A DNA stretch of 64,000 bases. Source: CAXXOK01 sp964584315 (GTDB taxonomy: Bacteria; Bacillota; Clostridia; Christensenellales; Aristaeellaceae). The stretch is taken from contig CAZOZO010000002.1 of NCBI GenBank assembly GCA_964584315.1, positions 82,863 through 146,862 on the forward strand. The letters run 5' to 3'. The notes under the pieces are model-generated. The model had not been told where the DNA came from. It made no database searches and worked only from the letters and a program-made list of their open reading frames with translations. The translations under genes were made by a program, and so were the position numbers. Of the stretch, positions 1 through 8,870 are shown one piece after another (position 1 is the stretch's first letter; each line of letters starts with the position of its first letter).

Positions 1-294
1 CTCTTCCACGGTGGGGGTACGGTTGCCCGGCGGGCGGCACTTGACGATGTTACATATATATACCCGCTCGCGCGGTAACTGAATCGCTTCCAGCATCTTG
101 GTCAAAAGCTGTCCCGCGGGACCTACGAAGGCGAGCCCCTGCCTGTCCTCCTGCTCGCCCGGCCCTTCGCCGATCAGCATCAGCGGAGCTGCAGGGTCGC
201 CCTGCCCGGGCACCTTCTGCCCGCAGCTTTCGCACAGCGGGCAGCGCGTGCACTCGTCGATCTGCGCGGCCAGCTCGGCCCAAGAGGTTTTCAT
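1..294 (-). CDS. Uracil-DNA glycosylase, family 4 type (N-terminal part only)
   Basis: The frame opens at ATG 294 and runs off the window edge after 98 codons, so only the N-terminal part is seen. It shows CTRCPLC near residues 15-21, which in family 4/5 uracil-DNA glycosylases supplies two cysteines of a 4Fe-4S cluster. The active-site stretch GEGPGEQEDRQGLAFVGPAG follows, then NIVKCRPPGNRTPT. Enzymes of this family excise uracil from DNA as the first step of base excision repair in the cytoplasm. The gene lies 17 bp after the small membrane protein gene and is probably co-transcribed with trmL and recG. The second cysteine pair would lie outside the window. The assignment rests on motifs and is good at family level. 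Confidence 0.88.
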   Translation of the reverse strand, partial: MKTSWAELAAQIDECTRCPLCESCGQKVPGQGDPAAPLMLIGEGPGEQEDRQGLAFVGPAGQLLTKMLEAIQLPRERVYICNIVKCRPPGNRTPTVEE

Positions 295-311
295 ATCCTG
301 TCCCTCCTGCG

Positions 312-620
312 CTAGTTCAGCTGTGAGGTGAGCAGCGTGAACGACTGGGTAATGTCGCTCTGCAGCCATGTGACCAGGCTAACGAGGATCGCCACCAGCA
401 CCAGGATGACCGCAAGACCCGCCAGAACGCTGATCAGGTCGAACACGTTCATTGCCACATGGAAGCGATGCGTATCGTCCAGCTCCTCGCTATAGTCGGA
501 GTATTCCTCCTCCTCAAAACCGGACTGGGAATAGTCGATGTATTCCACATGGTCGTATTGTCCGTCGTCCTGCGAGTAGTTTTCGGGCTCATCCGCCCCG
601 GGCTGCCGCCAGTCCGCCAT
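312..620 (-). CDS. Small acidic single-pass membrane protein
   Basis: This 102-residue protein has a hydrophilic N-terminal half rich in Asp, Glu and Tyr (residues 1-52), then one strongly hydrophobic segment around residues 57-88 (FDLISVLAGLAVILVLVAIL and on). A short tail ends in QLN. The topology suggests a membrane-anchored protein with the acidic part outside the bilayer. A ribosome-binding site (AGGAGG) lies just upstream of the ATG at 620. It sits between trmL and the uracil-DNA glycosylase gene in what looks like one minus-strand transcription unit. I recognise no family, and no function can be given. Confidence 0.7.
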   Translation of the reverse strand: MADWRQPGADEPENYSQDDGQYDHVEYIDYSQSGFEEEEYSDYSEELDDTHRFHVAMNVFDLISVLAGLAVILVLVAILVSLVTWLQSDITQSFTLLTSQLN

Positions 621-663
621 GCGTACACCTCCTTATGTGCTGCGCCGGATTGACCGACGCTGT

Positions 664-1179
664 TTACACGTAGTCCATCCAAGGTTCAGCCGCGTCATCG
701 CGACCGGTGAGGTTCCCCTCCGCTTGCATGCCCGCAAAGCATTGCTGGCGCAGCGCCTCGTAGAGCACGATGGCGACGGCGTTGCTCAGGTTCAGGCTGC
801 GTGCTCCCGCTACCATCGGGATGCGCACGCAGCGGTCATAGGCTTTGGACAGCAGGCTTTCCGGCAAGCCGCGCGTCTCGCAGCCGAACACCAGAAAATC
901 GTTTGGCTGATAAGCAACTTCGGTATAGCCGTGCGGAGCCTTGGTGGTCAAAAAGTGCATCTTCGCCGACGGATACGCCGCCAGCAGGTCTTCGAAGCGA
1001 TCGTAGACGCGATATTCCATCATGTTCCAATAGTCCAGCCCCGCACGTTTCAAATACTTATCAGACAATTCAAAACCAAGCGGGCGTATCAGGTGCAGTA
1101 TGGCGCCGGTCGCGGCGCAGGTGCGCGCGATGTTGCCGGTGTTCTGCGGTATCTCGGGGCTGAAAAGCACGATGTGCAC
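664..1179 (-). CDS. trmL: tRNA (cytidine/uridine-34-2'-O)-methyltransferase TrmL
   Basis: This SPOUT-class methyltransferase uses S-adenosylmethionine to 2'-O-methylate the wobble base of certain tRNA-Leu species. The N-terminus HIVLFSPEIPQNTGNIARTC is diagnostic for the TrmL/YibK family. The C-terminal knot carries GCETRGLP and SLNLSNAVAIVLYE, which bind the cofactor. I chose the GTG at 1179 as start because GGAGG lies seven bases upstream and the protein then begins exactly at the family N-terminus; an upstream ATG at 1227 would add 16 non-homologous residues. The resulting 171 residues is close to the family length of about 155-170. It follows recG after 96 bp and precedes the small membrane protein gene. 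Confidence 0.93.
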   Translation of the reverse strand: MHIVLFSPEIPQNTGNIARTCAATGAILHLIRPLGFELSDKYLKRAGLDYWNMMEYRVYDRFEDLLAAYPSAKMHFLTTKAPHGYTEVAYQPNDFLVFGCETRGLPESLLSKAYDRCVRIPMVAGARSLNLSNAVAIVLYEALRQQCFAGMQAEGNLTGRDDAAEPWMDYV

Positions 1180-1275
1180 GCAATCGCCTCCATAGGGTAT
1201 TGTACAACCTGCGCGCGCTTTTTTCAACCGCGCGGGGCGGGGCCGCCGAGCCTGCGATGCAGACCTGTGCGCCAG

Positions 1276-3282
1276 TCAACTGACGGATACGTCCCGCATG
1301 GTCTTGCGCATCAGCTCCAGTGCTCTGCGTTTCAGCAGCGCATACGCATCCGCGTGCTCCGGCGCGGATGCCAGCATGCCTGCGCATTCCGCGGCGTCGG
1401 TCAGCAGCCTTACATTGCCCAGCTCCACGCCGCCGGGCAGCAACGCCACGCCGTGCTGGCGCGTGCCCAGCAGCTCACCCGGCCCGCGCAATTCCAAGTC
1501 CTTCTGCGCGATCAAAAAGCCGTCGTTCGTCTGTGTGAGCGCACGCAGGCGCTCGTTTTCCTTTGCGACCAGAAAACACCAGCTTTCGCCCGTGCCGCGG
1601 CCCACGCGCCCGCGCAGCTGGTGCAGCTGGGCAAGCCCGTATCGCTCCGCGTTCTCCACCACCATTACGGTGGCGTTTGGCACGTTCACGCCCACCTCGA
1701 TCACAGTGGTGGCGACCAGCGCGCGCAGCTTACCCTCCGCAAAGGAGCCCAGCACCGCCGCCTTATCCGCAGAGGGCTGCCTGCCGTGCGTAAGGCCTAC
1801 GGGCACGCCCTTGAGCGGCCCGCGGCACAGCGACTCGAAATGGCTCTCCACAGCTTTGCGCTGCTCGTCGGCTTCGTCCTCCTCGACCAGCGGGCACACA
1901 ACATAGGCCTGCCGCCCCTGCTCTACCTGTTCGCGCAAAAAAAGGTACATCTCCTTGCGCTTTTCTTCCGGCACGATGCGCGTTTTGACTGGCGTGCGAC
2001 CTGGCGGCAGCTCGTCCACCACGGACACGTCCAAATCGCCAAACATCATAAGCGCCAGCGTGCGCGGAATGGGCGTGGCGCTCATAACCAGCAGATCCGG
2101 CGGCACGTCGCCGGCCTTCTGCATAAGCCGCGTGCGCTGCGCTACGCCGAAACGGTGCTGCTCGTCGGTCACACAAAGGCCAAGCCGTTGGTAGGCGACG
2201 CCTTCGCCAATGAGAGCGTGCGTGCCGATGACCACGCGCCACGCGCCGCTTTGGATGGCTCTGAGCGCGTCACGGCGCTCGCGTGCACCCATGCCGCCCA
2301 AAAACAGGCCGCATGGCACACTCATAGGCTCCAGCAGGCGCTTTGCACTCTCGAAGTGCTGGCGTGCCAATATCTCGGTAGGTGCCATGAGCGCAGCCTG
2401 ATAGCCTGCCTGCACGGCCAGCTTCATCGCGCCGAAGGCAATGGCTGTCTTGCCGCAGCCCACATCACCCTGCACCATACGCGCCATGGCGAGGGGTTTT
2501 TGCATATCCGCCGCCACTTCGCGCAGCGTACGGCGTTGCGCGCCCGTAGGTTCAAAGGGCATCGCACGCCAAAATGCTTCCTCTGCCCCATGCGGCACAT
2601 GAATGGCCCGCCCCTCGCGGCGTGTACCCTTCATCTCGGCCACGGCGATCTGGTACAGCAGCATCTGCTCAAACGCAAAGCGGCGCTGGCCCATCGCAAC
2701 CGCCTCGATGCTTTGGGGCGCGTGCAGCGCACGCATCGCCTCGGGCGCGGATGGCAGGGCGTAGCGGTACAGCACGGCCTGCGGCAGGTTCTCAGGGCAG
2801 GCGTCCTCCACCACATCCAGCGCCTGCTTCACAAGACTTTCATGCGTTTTTTGCGGTAGGCCTTCGATGAGCCGGTACACCGGCACGATGCGAAGGCTCT
2901 CCTCCAGCGAGGGGTTCAACAGCTTCACACGCTTGCCAGTGCGTTCCACCTTGCCATAGAGTAGAAAGGTCTGCCGCCGCATGAGCGCGTCCATCATCCA
3001 CGGCTGGTTGAACCACATGCCCTGCGCCTCGCCGCTTTCGTCCCGGAAGGCGCAGGTGACGCGGCTCATCTTGCCACGGCGAAAAATCTTCGGCTCGCCG
3101 ATGCGGTCTACCCGTAGCGTTTGACGCTCGCCGTCGCGCGCGTCGCCCACCGGCACGATATCGCCAAGGTCGCGGTACTTCATGGGTACGGCGTATAAAA
3201 GATCACGCAACGAGTCAATGCCCGCTGCGTGCAATGCTGCCAATCTCGTTTTGCCAACGCCCGTAAGGTCCTGAAGCTCCAT
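1276..3282 (-). CDS. recG: ATP-dependent DNA helicase RecG
   Basis: RecG is a superfamily 2 helicase that remodels stalled replication forks and Holliday junctions. The 668-residue length matches the family. The N-terminal wedge/OB region is followed by Walker A GDVGCGKT, the DEQH box (VTDEQHRFG), SATPIPRTLALMMFGDLD, and the C-terminal helicase motifs TTVIEVGVNVPNATVMVVENAERYG (shown in two overlapping parts in the frame) and QLRGRVGRG. The start ATG is one base after the fakA stop codon, so the two genes are translationally coupled. The order asp23-fakA-recG resembles yloU-yloV-recG of Bacillus, which lacks only the sda genes here. Confidence 0.97.
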   Translation of the reverse strand: MELQDLTGVGKTRLAALHAAGIDSLRDLLYAVPMKYRDLGDIVPVGDARDGERQTLRVDRIGEPKIFRRGKMSRVTCAFRDESGEAQGMWFNQPWMMDALMRRQTFLLYGKVERTGKRVKLLNPSLEESLRIVPVYRLIEGLPQKTHESLVKQALDVVEDACPENLPQAVLYRYALPSAPEAMRALHAPQSIEAVAMGQRRFAFEQMLLYQIAVAEMKGTRREGRAIHVPHGAEEAFWRAMPFEPTGAQRRTLREVAADMQKPLAMARMVQGDVGCGKTAIAFGAMKLAVQAGYQAALMAPTEILARQHFESAKRLLEPMSVPCGLFLGGMGARERRDALRAIQSGAWRVVIGTHALIGEGVAYQRLGLCVTDEQHRFGVAQRTRLMQKAGDVPPDLLVMSATPIPRTLALMMFGDLDVSVVDELPPGRTPVKTRIVPEEKRKEMYLFLREQVEQGRQAYVVCPLVEEDEADEQRKAVESHFESLCRGPLKGVPVGLTHGRQPSADKAAVLGSFAEGKLRALVATTVIEVGVNVPNATVMVVENAERYGLAQLHQLRGRVGRGTGESWCFLVAKENERLRALTQTNDGFLIAQKDLELRGPGELLGTRQHGVALLPGGVELGNVRLLTDAAECAGMLASAPEHADAYALLKRRALELMRKTMRDVSVS

Positions 3283-3283
3283 A

Positions 3284-4936
3284 TCACTCCACCGAGATCA
3301 GGTAATAATACAGCGGCTGGCCGCCACGGTGGATCTCCACGTCGCAGTCGTCAAACTGTGCGGCGATCTCGTCGGTCAGGGCTTGCGCGTCGTCTTCGGA
3401 TACTTCCTTACCGTAGTAGACGGTAATCAGCTCATCGTCCTCGGTCACGATCTGGCCCATGAGCCTGGCTGTCACATCATGGATGCTCTGGCCGGTTTCC
3501 ACGATCTTGCCGTTATATAGGCCGATGATATCGCCCTGCTTGATGTGCAGGCCGTCCATGTCACTGTCGCGCACGGCGTAGGTCACGGTGCCGGTGCGCA
3601 CGCGCTGGGCGGCTTCATCCATACGCCTGGCATTTTCCTCGCCGCTCACGTTGGGCTGGAAGGCCACCGCCGCCGCGATGCCCATCGCCACGTTTTTAGT
3701 GGGAATCACCAGCACCTGCTTGCTCTCGGTCAACTCCGCCGCCTGCTGTGCGGCCAAAATCACGTTGCCGTTGTTGGGCAGCACAAACACGCACTTGGCA
3801 TTCACGCGGCCGATGGCGGCGCTGATATCCTCAATGCTGGGGTTCATGGTCTGCCCGCCCTCGACGATCTGATCTACGCTCAGGTCGCCGAAAATGCCGT
3901 TGAAGCCCTCGCCCAGCGACACGGCCACCATACCAAAATCTTTCGGCGGCTCCTGCTTCGCCTCTTTTTGGGCGCTCTCGGCCGCTTTGTCGCGCTTCTG
4001 CTGCACCATGTTTTCGATCTTCAGGTTCACCAGCTCGCCCAGCGCCTGGCCAAACTCCAGTGCCTTGCCGGGCTCGTTGGTGTGCACATGCACTTTGACC
4101 AGCGACAGGTCGCCCACCACCAGCACGCAGTCGCCGATGCGGTTCAGGCGGCGGCGGAAGGAGTCGATATCCTCATCCTTCATCTCGGGTAGGAGGTTCT
4201 GGATCAAAAACTCCGTACAGTAGGCGTAGGTGATCTCCTCCAGCGCGTCGTGGTCGTCCGCGAAGGCGACCTCGCCATCGGCTGAAAAATCAAGCCGTTC
4301 GGTGGGGATCTCCTCGCCGCGCAGCACGGCTGCATAGCCCATGTACAACAGCAGCAGGCCGCGCCCGCCCGCGTCCACCACACCGGCGGCAGTCAGGGCA
4401 GGCAACATCTGCTGCGTTTTCTTCAAAATGCTGTCGCCCGTCTGCAGGATCACGTCAAACAGCGCGTCGTAATCCTCGGGCGCTTTTTCGGCCTGGCGCA
4501 CCGCGTCGTCCGCAATCACGCGGGCAACGGTCAAAATGGTGCCTTCCTTGGGCTTCATCACGGCTTTATAGGCGGTTTCCGCACCGCGTTTAAGCGCCAG
4601 CGCAAACTGGATGGGGGCGATCTTCTCCACGCCCTCCAGTGCGCGTGCAAAGCCGCGGTACAACTGCGAAGTAATGACCCCGCTGTTGCCGCGTGCGCCG
4701 CGCAAAGCACCCTTGGCCAAAGCCTCGGCGGCTTCGCCCGCGCTCAGATATTCCTTTTGGCTTAGCTCCCGCGTCGCAGACGCCATGGTGAGCGACATAT
4801 TGGTGCCGGTATCGCCGTCAGGTACGGGGAAAACGTTCAGCGCGTCTACCGCCTCACGGTTTTTATCCAGCATCGCCGCGCCTGCCAAAACCATGTCGCG
4901 CAGCAGCAGCCCGTCAATCACTTTTGTCTGTACCAA
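3284..4936 (-). CDS. fakA: DAK2-domain fatty acid kinase catalytic subunit (FakA/YloV family)
   Basis: FakA phosphorylates fatty acids bound to a FakB partner so they can enter phospholipid synthesis. The N-terminal DhaL/DAK2 domain (about residues 10-200) carries the Mg-ATP signature NVFPVPDGDTGTNMSLTM and the glycine-rich ALRGARGNSGVITSQ. A DegV-like C-terminal domain follows from about residue 330 (GMVAVSLGEGFNGIFGDLSV). The start is TTG at 4936, with GGGAGG eight bases upstream; no ATG fits. Length 550 is typical. It lies 24 bp after asp23 and one base before recG. No fakB gene is seen in the window, so the acyl-binding partner must be encoded elsewhere. Confidence 0.93.
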   Translation of the reverse strand: MVQTKVIDGLLLRDMVLAGAAMLDKNREAVDALNVFPVPDGDTGTNMSLTMASATRELSQKEYLSAGEAAEALAKGALRGARGNSGVITSQLYRGFARALEGVEKIAPIQFALALKRGAETAYKAVMKPKEGTILTVARVIADDAVRQAEKAPEDYDALFDVILQTGDSILKKTQQMLPALTAAGVVDAGGRGLLLLYMGYAAVLRGEEIPTERLDFSADGEVAFADDHDALEEITYAYCTEFLIQNLLPEMKDEDIDSFRRRLNRIGDCVLVVGDLSLVKVHVHTNEPGKALEFGQALGELVNLKIENMVQQKRDKAAESAQKEAKQEPPKDFGMVAVSLGEGFNGIFGDLSVDQIVEGGQTMNPSIEDISAAIGRVNAKCVFVLPNNGNVILAAQQAAELTESKQVLVIPTKNVAMGIAAAVAFQPNVSGEENARRMDEAAQRVRTGTVTYAVRDSDMDGLHIKQGDIIGLYNGKIVETGQSIHDVTARLMGQIVTEDDELITVYYGKEVSEDDAQALTDEIAAQFDDCDVEIHRGGQPLYYYLISVE

Positions 4937-4960
4937 AGGTTTTTCCTCCCGAGGCGTTAA

Positions 4961-5311
4961 TTAAACGCGCACACCCTCAACCGAGATGTTCACGCGGCGG
5001 ACCTTCACACCCGTCATGCTTTCCAGCTTATAGCGGACCGTTTCCACGATGGTCTTACAAACCTCCGCGATGGAGATGCCGTATTCGACGATGATAAACA
5101 GATCCACGTCGAGCATATCGTCTACTAAGCGAAGCTGCACGCCTTTGGTGAGGTTCTCACGCCCCAGCCACTGAACAAGACCGTCTTTCGCCCGTTTGCT
5201 GGACATCGCCACGATGCCGTAACATTCGAGCGCGGCATAGCCGACCACCTTGAGCATAACGTCCTCGGTGATATAAACTGTGCCGATTTCGTTCTTGATC
5301 TTGCATTCCAT
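4961..5311 (-). CDS. Asp23/Gls24 family protein
   Basis: This 116-residue protein belongs to the Asp23/Gls24 (DUF322) family, small proteins linked to the cell envelope and alkaline or general stress in Firmicutes. The family features seen are an N-terminal beta-rich segment (IGTVYITEDVMLKVVGYAALECYGIV) with MSSKRAKDG after it, a central VDLFIIVEYGISIAEV, and a C-terminal MTGVKVRRVNISVEGVRV. The ATG at 5311 was preferred because AAGGAGG lies about ten bases upstream; the upstream frame from 5401 has no family similarity and overlaps the promoter. It is the first gene of the unit with fakA and recG, the same order as yloU-yloV in Bacillus. The biochemical role is not established. Confidence 0.9.
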   Translation of the reverse strand: MECKIKNEIGTVYITEDVMLKVVGYAALECYGIVAMSSKRAKDGLVQWLGRENLTKGVQLRLVDDMLDVDLFIIVEYGISIAEVCKTIVETVRYKLESMTGVKVRRVNISVEGVRV

Positions 5312-5392
5312 ATTCCACATGCCTCCTTGCAACGATGGACGCATCACCGGCAATGATGACCCGCACGCAAAACCGCATGCAGGGTCATGATG

Positions 5393-5421
5393 ATTATACA
5401 CGAGTCATGCGTGTTGCGCAA
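5393..5421 (-). promoter_or_regulatory. Promoter of the asp23-fakA-recG unit
   Basis: On the minus strand TTGCGC (5421-5416) and TATAAT (5398-5393) are separated by 17 bp, a good sigma-A promoter about 80 bp upstream of the asp23 start. It diverges from the promoter of the gene at 5655. Confidence 0.75.
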
Positions 5422-5565
5422 CCGATTTGCCGCAACAATTTTGCCCTCGCTTCACGCAACGCTTGCAAGGCTTGGCTTTGGCGTGCGTACCCTTCGCGCG
5501 GCGCGCGGTTATGTAAATTCTGTCATGTATTTGACATGCTGGCTTCACAATGCTTGGGATTTTTA

Positions 5566-5593
5566 TTTACAAAAACGCAATATGTGCTATACT
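5566..5593 (+). promoter_or_regulatory. Promoter of the Gly/Met/Pro-rich membrane protein gene
   Basis: TTTACA (5566-5571) and TATACT (5588-5593) are 16 bp apart, about 60 bp before the ATG at 5655. The remainder of the 5312-5654 intergenic region holds only the divergent asp23 promoter and no convincing gene. Confidence 0.65.
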
Positions 5594-5654
5594 ATGATGG
5601 AATGCGTCCACCTTGCGCCGCATGACGACCCGACAACGACCTGGGAGATGCAGC

Positions 5655-7484
5655 ATGAACAGCAACCGCACGAAATATGCCAGCACGCCTACCTACGGTA
5701 TGCAAAAGCGCAACTTTTCCAAGAAGCAGGCTGCCGCCCAGGCGACCCCTTCGCCTGATTTTACGCAGCAGCCTTTGATGGACATGAGCACCGCCGCCAC
5801 GCCCTTTGCGACACAAAACCCCTTCGGTATCCCTCAGGGTGCCATCCCGGGTGTGGCGCAGGGGGCGGGCGCCTCGTTTTTTTCTGCTCAGCCACAGGCT
5901 GGCCAGCCGATGGCGCAGGCCCAACCGATGTTTGGCATGCCTCAGCAACCCTACGGCGCGGGGCAGCCGTTTGGCGGTGTTGGCGCGCCCATGAACGGCT
6001 TTGCCATGCCCGGCGCCATGAACGGCTCGGGCAATGGGAACGGCATGAACGGCATGGGCAGCTACATACCGCCCCAGCAGACCAACGGCATGCCCGTGTT
6101 TCAGCAGAACTACCAGCAACCCATGCCCCCGATGGCGGGCATGGGTTTTGGCGCGGGCGCGCAGGGCTACGCACCGCAGCCATACCCGCAGAGCGGCGCC
6201 ATACCCCCGAGTGTGACCCGCAGCGAGCCGGTGCCCGGCTTTGGCGGCGCCCCCGGCATGATGGGCGGCGCGCAGCCCATAGCGGGCATGAACAATGGCT
6301 ACGGCAACACAGGCTTTGGCAATATGGCGGCAGGCGGGCAGAACCCCGCTTTCCCGACCGCGCCCTATCCGCCGGTGATGAATATGACTGGCGGCAACGG
6401 CTTCGGTCGCCCGCCCTTCGGCGGTGAGGGCGGCTCGCCCGCGATGCCCACGCCGCGCCCGCCCTTTGATGTCGATAAATGGCTCAAGGTCATTCTCTTT
6501 CTGGTGTTGCCCCTCCTGTTCATTCCTTGCGTGTTTGTATCCCACGCATTCGACTTTTTGCGCTACCTGTTCATCATCGCTTCGGTCATCAGCCTGAGTA
6601 TCCTTTGGTACCGGCAATCCTTCACGGTTGCGATGCGCACCACGGTCACGGTGGCCTATCTGGTCGTGTGCATCATCGTGATCGCCGGCCTCATCAGCAA
6701 CAACCGCGACACGACGCAGACCAACAGCCTCGCGGGCCGCAGCAATGTGCAGGCCAGCGCGGAGCCTACCGTCTCCCCCGAGGCCATGGCCCCCGCCGCC
6801 CAGCCCACGCCACCGCCCGTCGAGGATGTGGGCGAATCTGAAGCAGAGCAGCGCCTTGCTACCTTTATGGACTATTGGCAGCTGAACCGCATCGAGGACA
6901 TGGTGAACCTCGTGCAACCCAGTTGGGCTACCGTGCAGGACAACGCCGCCTCCGCGCTGTTTACGGTCATCAGCAACCGCACCCCGCAGGATTATGCCAT
7001 CGAGGGCATCTCCGGCACATCGGCGGACAGCAGCCGCACGGTCACCATGAGCGCTTTGATCAACAAGAACAATGGCAAGGACCCCGTTCGCTACCGTTTC
7101 ATGATCCTGATGGTCAAGGAGAGCGGCGAATGGTTTGTAGACCCCAACTCGCTTGCGACCAACGATATCGCCACCGAGACCCCCTCGCCCGCGCCGGGCA
7201 AGGCGACCATCGTGCAATCGCTGCAGCCGCGCATGACTGTGACCCCCATCCCTGACGCCAATACCAAGCTGTACTACAACGCCAACGGCGGCAAGTACTA
7301 CCACGCGGACCCCAACTGCTCCGCGGTGAACCCGAAATTCCTGCCGATGGCATCGTTCCTCTACAAGGAGCTGGACGATTCGCCCTACAACGCGCTGCAA
7401 CCCTGTCTCAAGTGCGGCGCGCCCACCCAGTCGCTGGGCAAGCTCGCCGAACAGACAACCGAAACCCCGACCGTTGTGCCGTAA
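5655..7484 (+). CDS. Membrane protein with Gly/Met/Pro/Gln-rich N-terminus and His/Cys C-terminal module
   Basis: This 609-residue protein of unknown function has four visible parts. Residues 1 to about 270 are low-complexity, rich in Gly, Met, Pro, Gln and Asn, and presumably disordered. About residues 275-350 form three hydrophobic segments (KVILFLVLPLLFIP, LFIIASVISLSILW, VAYLVVCIIVIAGLI). About 395-510 is a soluble domain with an NTF2-like look (EQRLATFMDYWQLNRIEDMV and on). The C-terminus has YYHADPNC followed by PCLKCGAP, a His/Cys pattern seen at the ends of other bacterial secreted proteins and perhaps metal-binding. The ATG at 5655 follows GGGAG at seven bases. It stands alone between divergent and convergent neighbours. 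Confidence 0.75.
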   Translation: MNSNRTKYASTPTYGMQKRNFSKKQAAAQATPSPDFTQQPLMDMSTAATPFATQNPFGIPQGAIPGVAQGAGASFFSAQPQAGQPMAQAQPMFGMPQQPYGAGQPFGGVGAPMNGFAMPGAMNGSGNGNGMNGMGSYIPPQQTNGMPVFQQNYQQPMPPMAGMGFGAGAQGYAPQPYPQSGAIPPSVTRSEPVPGFGGAPGMMGGAQPIAGMNNGYGNTGFGNMAAGGQNPAFPTAPYPPVMNMTGGNGFGRPPFGGEGGSPAMPTPRPPFDVDKWLKVILFLVLPLLFIPCVFVSHAFDFLRYLFIIASVISLSILWYRQSFTVAMRTTVTVAYLVVCIIVIAGLISNNRDTTQTNSLAGRSNVQASAEPTVSPEAMAPAAQPTPPPVEDVGESEAEQRLATFMDYWQLNRIEDMVNLVQPSWATVQDNAASALFTVISNRTPQDYAIEGISGTSADSSRTVTMSALINKNNGKDPVRYRFMILMVKESGEWFVDPNSLATNDIATETPSPAPGKATIVQSLQPRMTVTPIPDANTKLYYNANGGKYYHADPNCSAVNPKFLPMASFLYKELDDSPYNALQPCLKCGAPTQSLGKLAEQTTETPTVVP

Positions 7485-7526
7485 AGGTCAGCGTGCAAGG
7501 CCTGCAATGTTAAGCTCTCGTGTCAA

Positions 7527-7566
7527 AACGGCCCGCGCTCCTTCGTTTGAAAGAGCACGGGCCGTT
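7527..7566 (+). terminator. Hairpin downstream of the membrane protein gene
   Basis: Inverted repeat AACGGCCCG / CGGGCCGTT with an inner GCTC/GAGC helix lies 43 bp after the stop at 7484. It lacks a clear T-run, so it is a probable but not canonical terminator. Confidence 0.5.
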
Positions 7567-7663
7567 CCATATGCGTATACAGACAAGTCATATGCCACCT
7601 TTGTGCCATTATACGCATCACAAACCCACCGCGGCAGGCCGCAATGTGCGAGCCACTTGATCC

Positions 7664-7710
7664 AAAAACAAGCGCGCCCTCGTTCGCATATGCGAGCGAT
7701 GGGCGCGCTT
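7664..7710 (-). terminator. Intrinsic terminator of the engB/GNAT transcription unit
   Basis: The perfect 10-bp inverted repeat AAGCGCGCCC / GGGCGCGCTT (7670-7679 and 7701-7710) is followed on the minus strand by GTTTTT. It lies 12 bp past the stop of the gene ending at 7722 and is a good rho-independent terminator. Confidence 0.8.
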
Positions 7711-7721
7711 GCTCATGAGCC

Positions 7722-8837
7722 TTACAGAGTCAACTCATATTGCCTGTACACCCGGTACCGCTTGGCGCCTGTGCGCTCGGTGGCGAGGATGCTGGGCAGG
7801 TTCGTCTCGTCGATGGTTGAGGCTTCGACCTCCTCCACGCCGATGCTCCGCGCCCGGTCGTAGGCGGACAGCGTCATGGCAACGTTCACGGCTTTATTCT
7901 GGTAGTCCGGCGTTACGAACATCATACTGCAACGCACGGCCTTCACCTTGCCGAACAGGAGTTTTATCCACCCGAAGGGGAAGAGCCTGCCGCTGCTGCC
8001 TTTCAGCAGCCGGTTGTAATCGGGGAAGCACACAAGGATGCCCACGGGGCGTTCGCCCGCATAAGCCATCACGATCAGGTCGGTCTTGGTGTATCGCATG
8101 AGCGACTGCATCTCGTCCAGGATGTCGCCTTTTGTGGGCGGCAGCAGCTCCCAGTCGTCGGGAAACGCCTCGCCGATCACCCCCGCTACCTCGGCGGCCA
8201 GCCTGCCCTTGTTAGCATGCTGTAAATCCACATGCTGCACACGGAATTTGAAACGCTTCTGTGCCAGCTCGCTGAGGCCCTGATACGCGTTATCGGGGAA
8301 CTCCGCAAGGCGAAGGTGGTAGGCGTAGTGGTCGCGGTGCTTGGCAAAGCCGTATGCGGTAAAAAAATCGTTGTAATACGGCGGGTTATACGGGTTGAAG
8401 AGCATCGGCGGGCCGTCGAAGCCCTCCCAAAGCAGCCCTTTGCTGAAATCGTCAAAGCCCGGGGTATTGGGGCCAACCACACGCTCCATGCCAAGGCCGC
8501 GCAGGTAGCCCACCGCCGCGTCCAGCACCGCGCGGGCATACTCCATGTCGTTTTCACTCTCAAACAGGCTGATGTAGCCGCGCTTTTCACCGATGCGCGC
8601 ATTCAGGCGCTCGTCCACGCCCGCAAGCACGCGCGCCACGGGGCGGTCATCATCATAGGCCATAAAGAAGGAATGCTCGCCGCTGAGCAGCGGGTTGTTC
8701 TCGCCCAGCAGCAGTCTCAGCTGCATCCCGTACATCGGCGGAATCCAATTCGGATCCTTCCGGTACAGGCGGCGTGGGAGATCCATAAAGTCACGGATGC
8801 CCTTTTTGGTCTTCTCGAGCATTTCCACATGGATCAC
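7722..8837 (-). CDS. GNAT-like N-acetyltransferase family protein
   Basis: The 371-residue protein matches in length and pattern the large GNAT-type proteins common in Clostridia. These begin with a segment like DFMDLPRRLYRKDPNWIPPM and contain a central GPNTPGFDDFSKGLLWEGFD. The C-terminal half has acetyltransferase-like strands (DLIVMAYAGERPVGILVCFPD) and an NVAMTLSAYDRARSIGVEEV helix where acetyl-CoA would bind. The substrate is unknown. The gene follows engB by 33 bp on the same strand and ends before a strong terminator, so it is probably the last gene of the tig-clp-lon-engB cluster. The family assignment is moderate; an acyl-group transfer role is inferred. Confidence 0.72.
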   Translation of the reverse strand: MIHVEMLEKTKKGIRDFMDLPRRLYRKDPNWIPPMYGMQLRLLLGENNPLLSGEHSFFMAYDDDRPVARVLAGVDERLNARIGEKRGYISLFESENDMEYARAVLDAAVGYLRGLGMERVVGPNTPGFDDFSKGLLWEGFDGPPMLFNPYNPPYYNDFFTAYGFAKHRDHYAYHLRLAEFPDNAYQGLSELAQKRFKFRVQHVDLQHANKGRLAAEVAGVIGEAFPDDWELLPPTKGDILDEMQSLMRYTKTDLIVMAYAGERPVGILVCFPDYNRLLKGSSGRLFPFGWIKLLFGKVKAVRCSMMFVTPDYQNKAVNVAMTLSAYDRARSIGVEEVEASTIDETNLPSILATERTGAKRYRVYRQYELTL

Positions 8838-8870
8838 GCGTATTCCCCCTTATGCAAATGTGCGCCACGC

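Noticed and set aside
619..2859. Plus-strand open frame of 746 codons
   Set aside because: It is antisense to trmL and recG, both firmly identified; composition is typical of a shadow frame.
5592..7400. Minus-strand open frame of 602 codons rich in His, Arg and Gly
   Set aside because: Antisense to the membrane protein gene, which has a promoter, ribosome-binding site and membrane helices.
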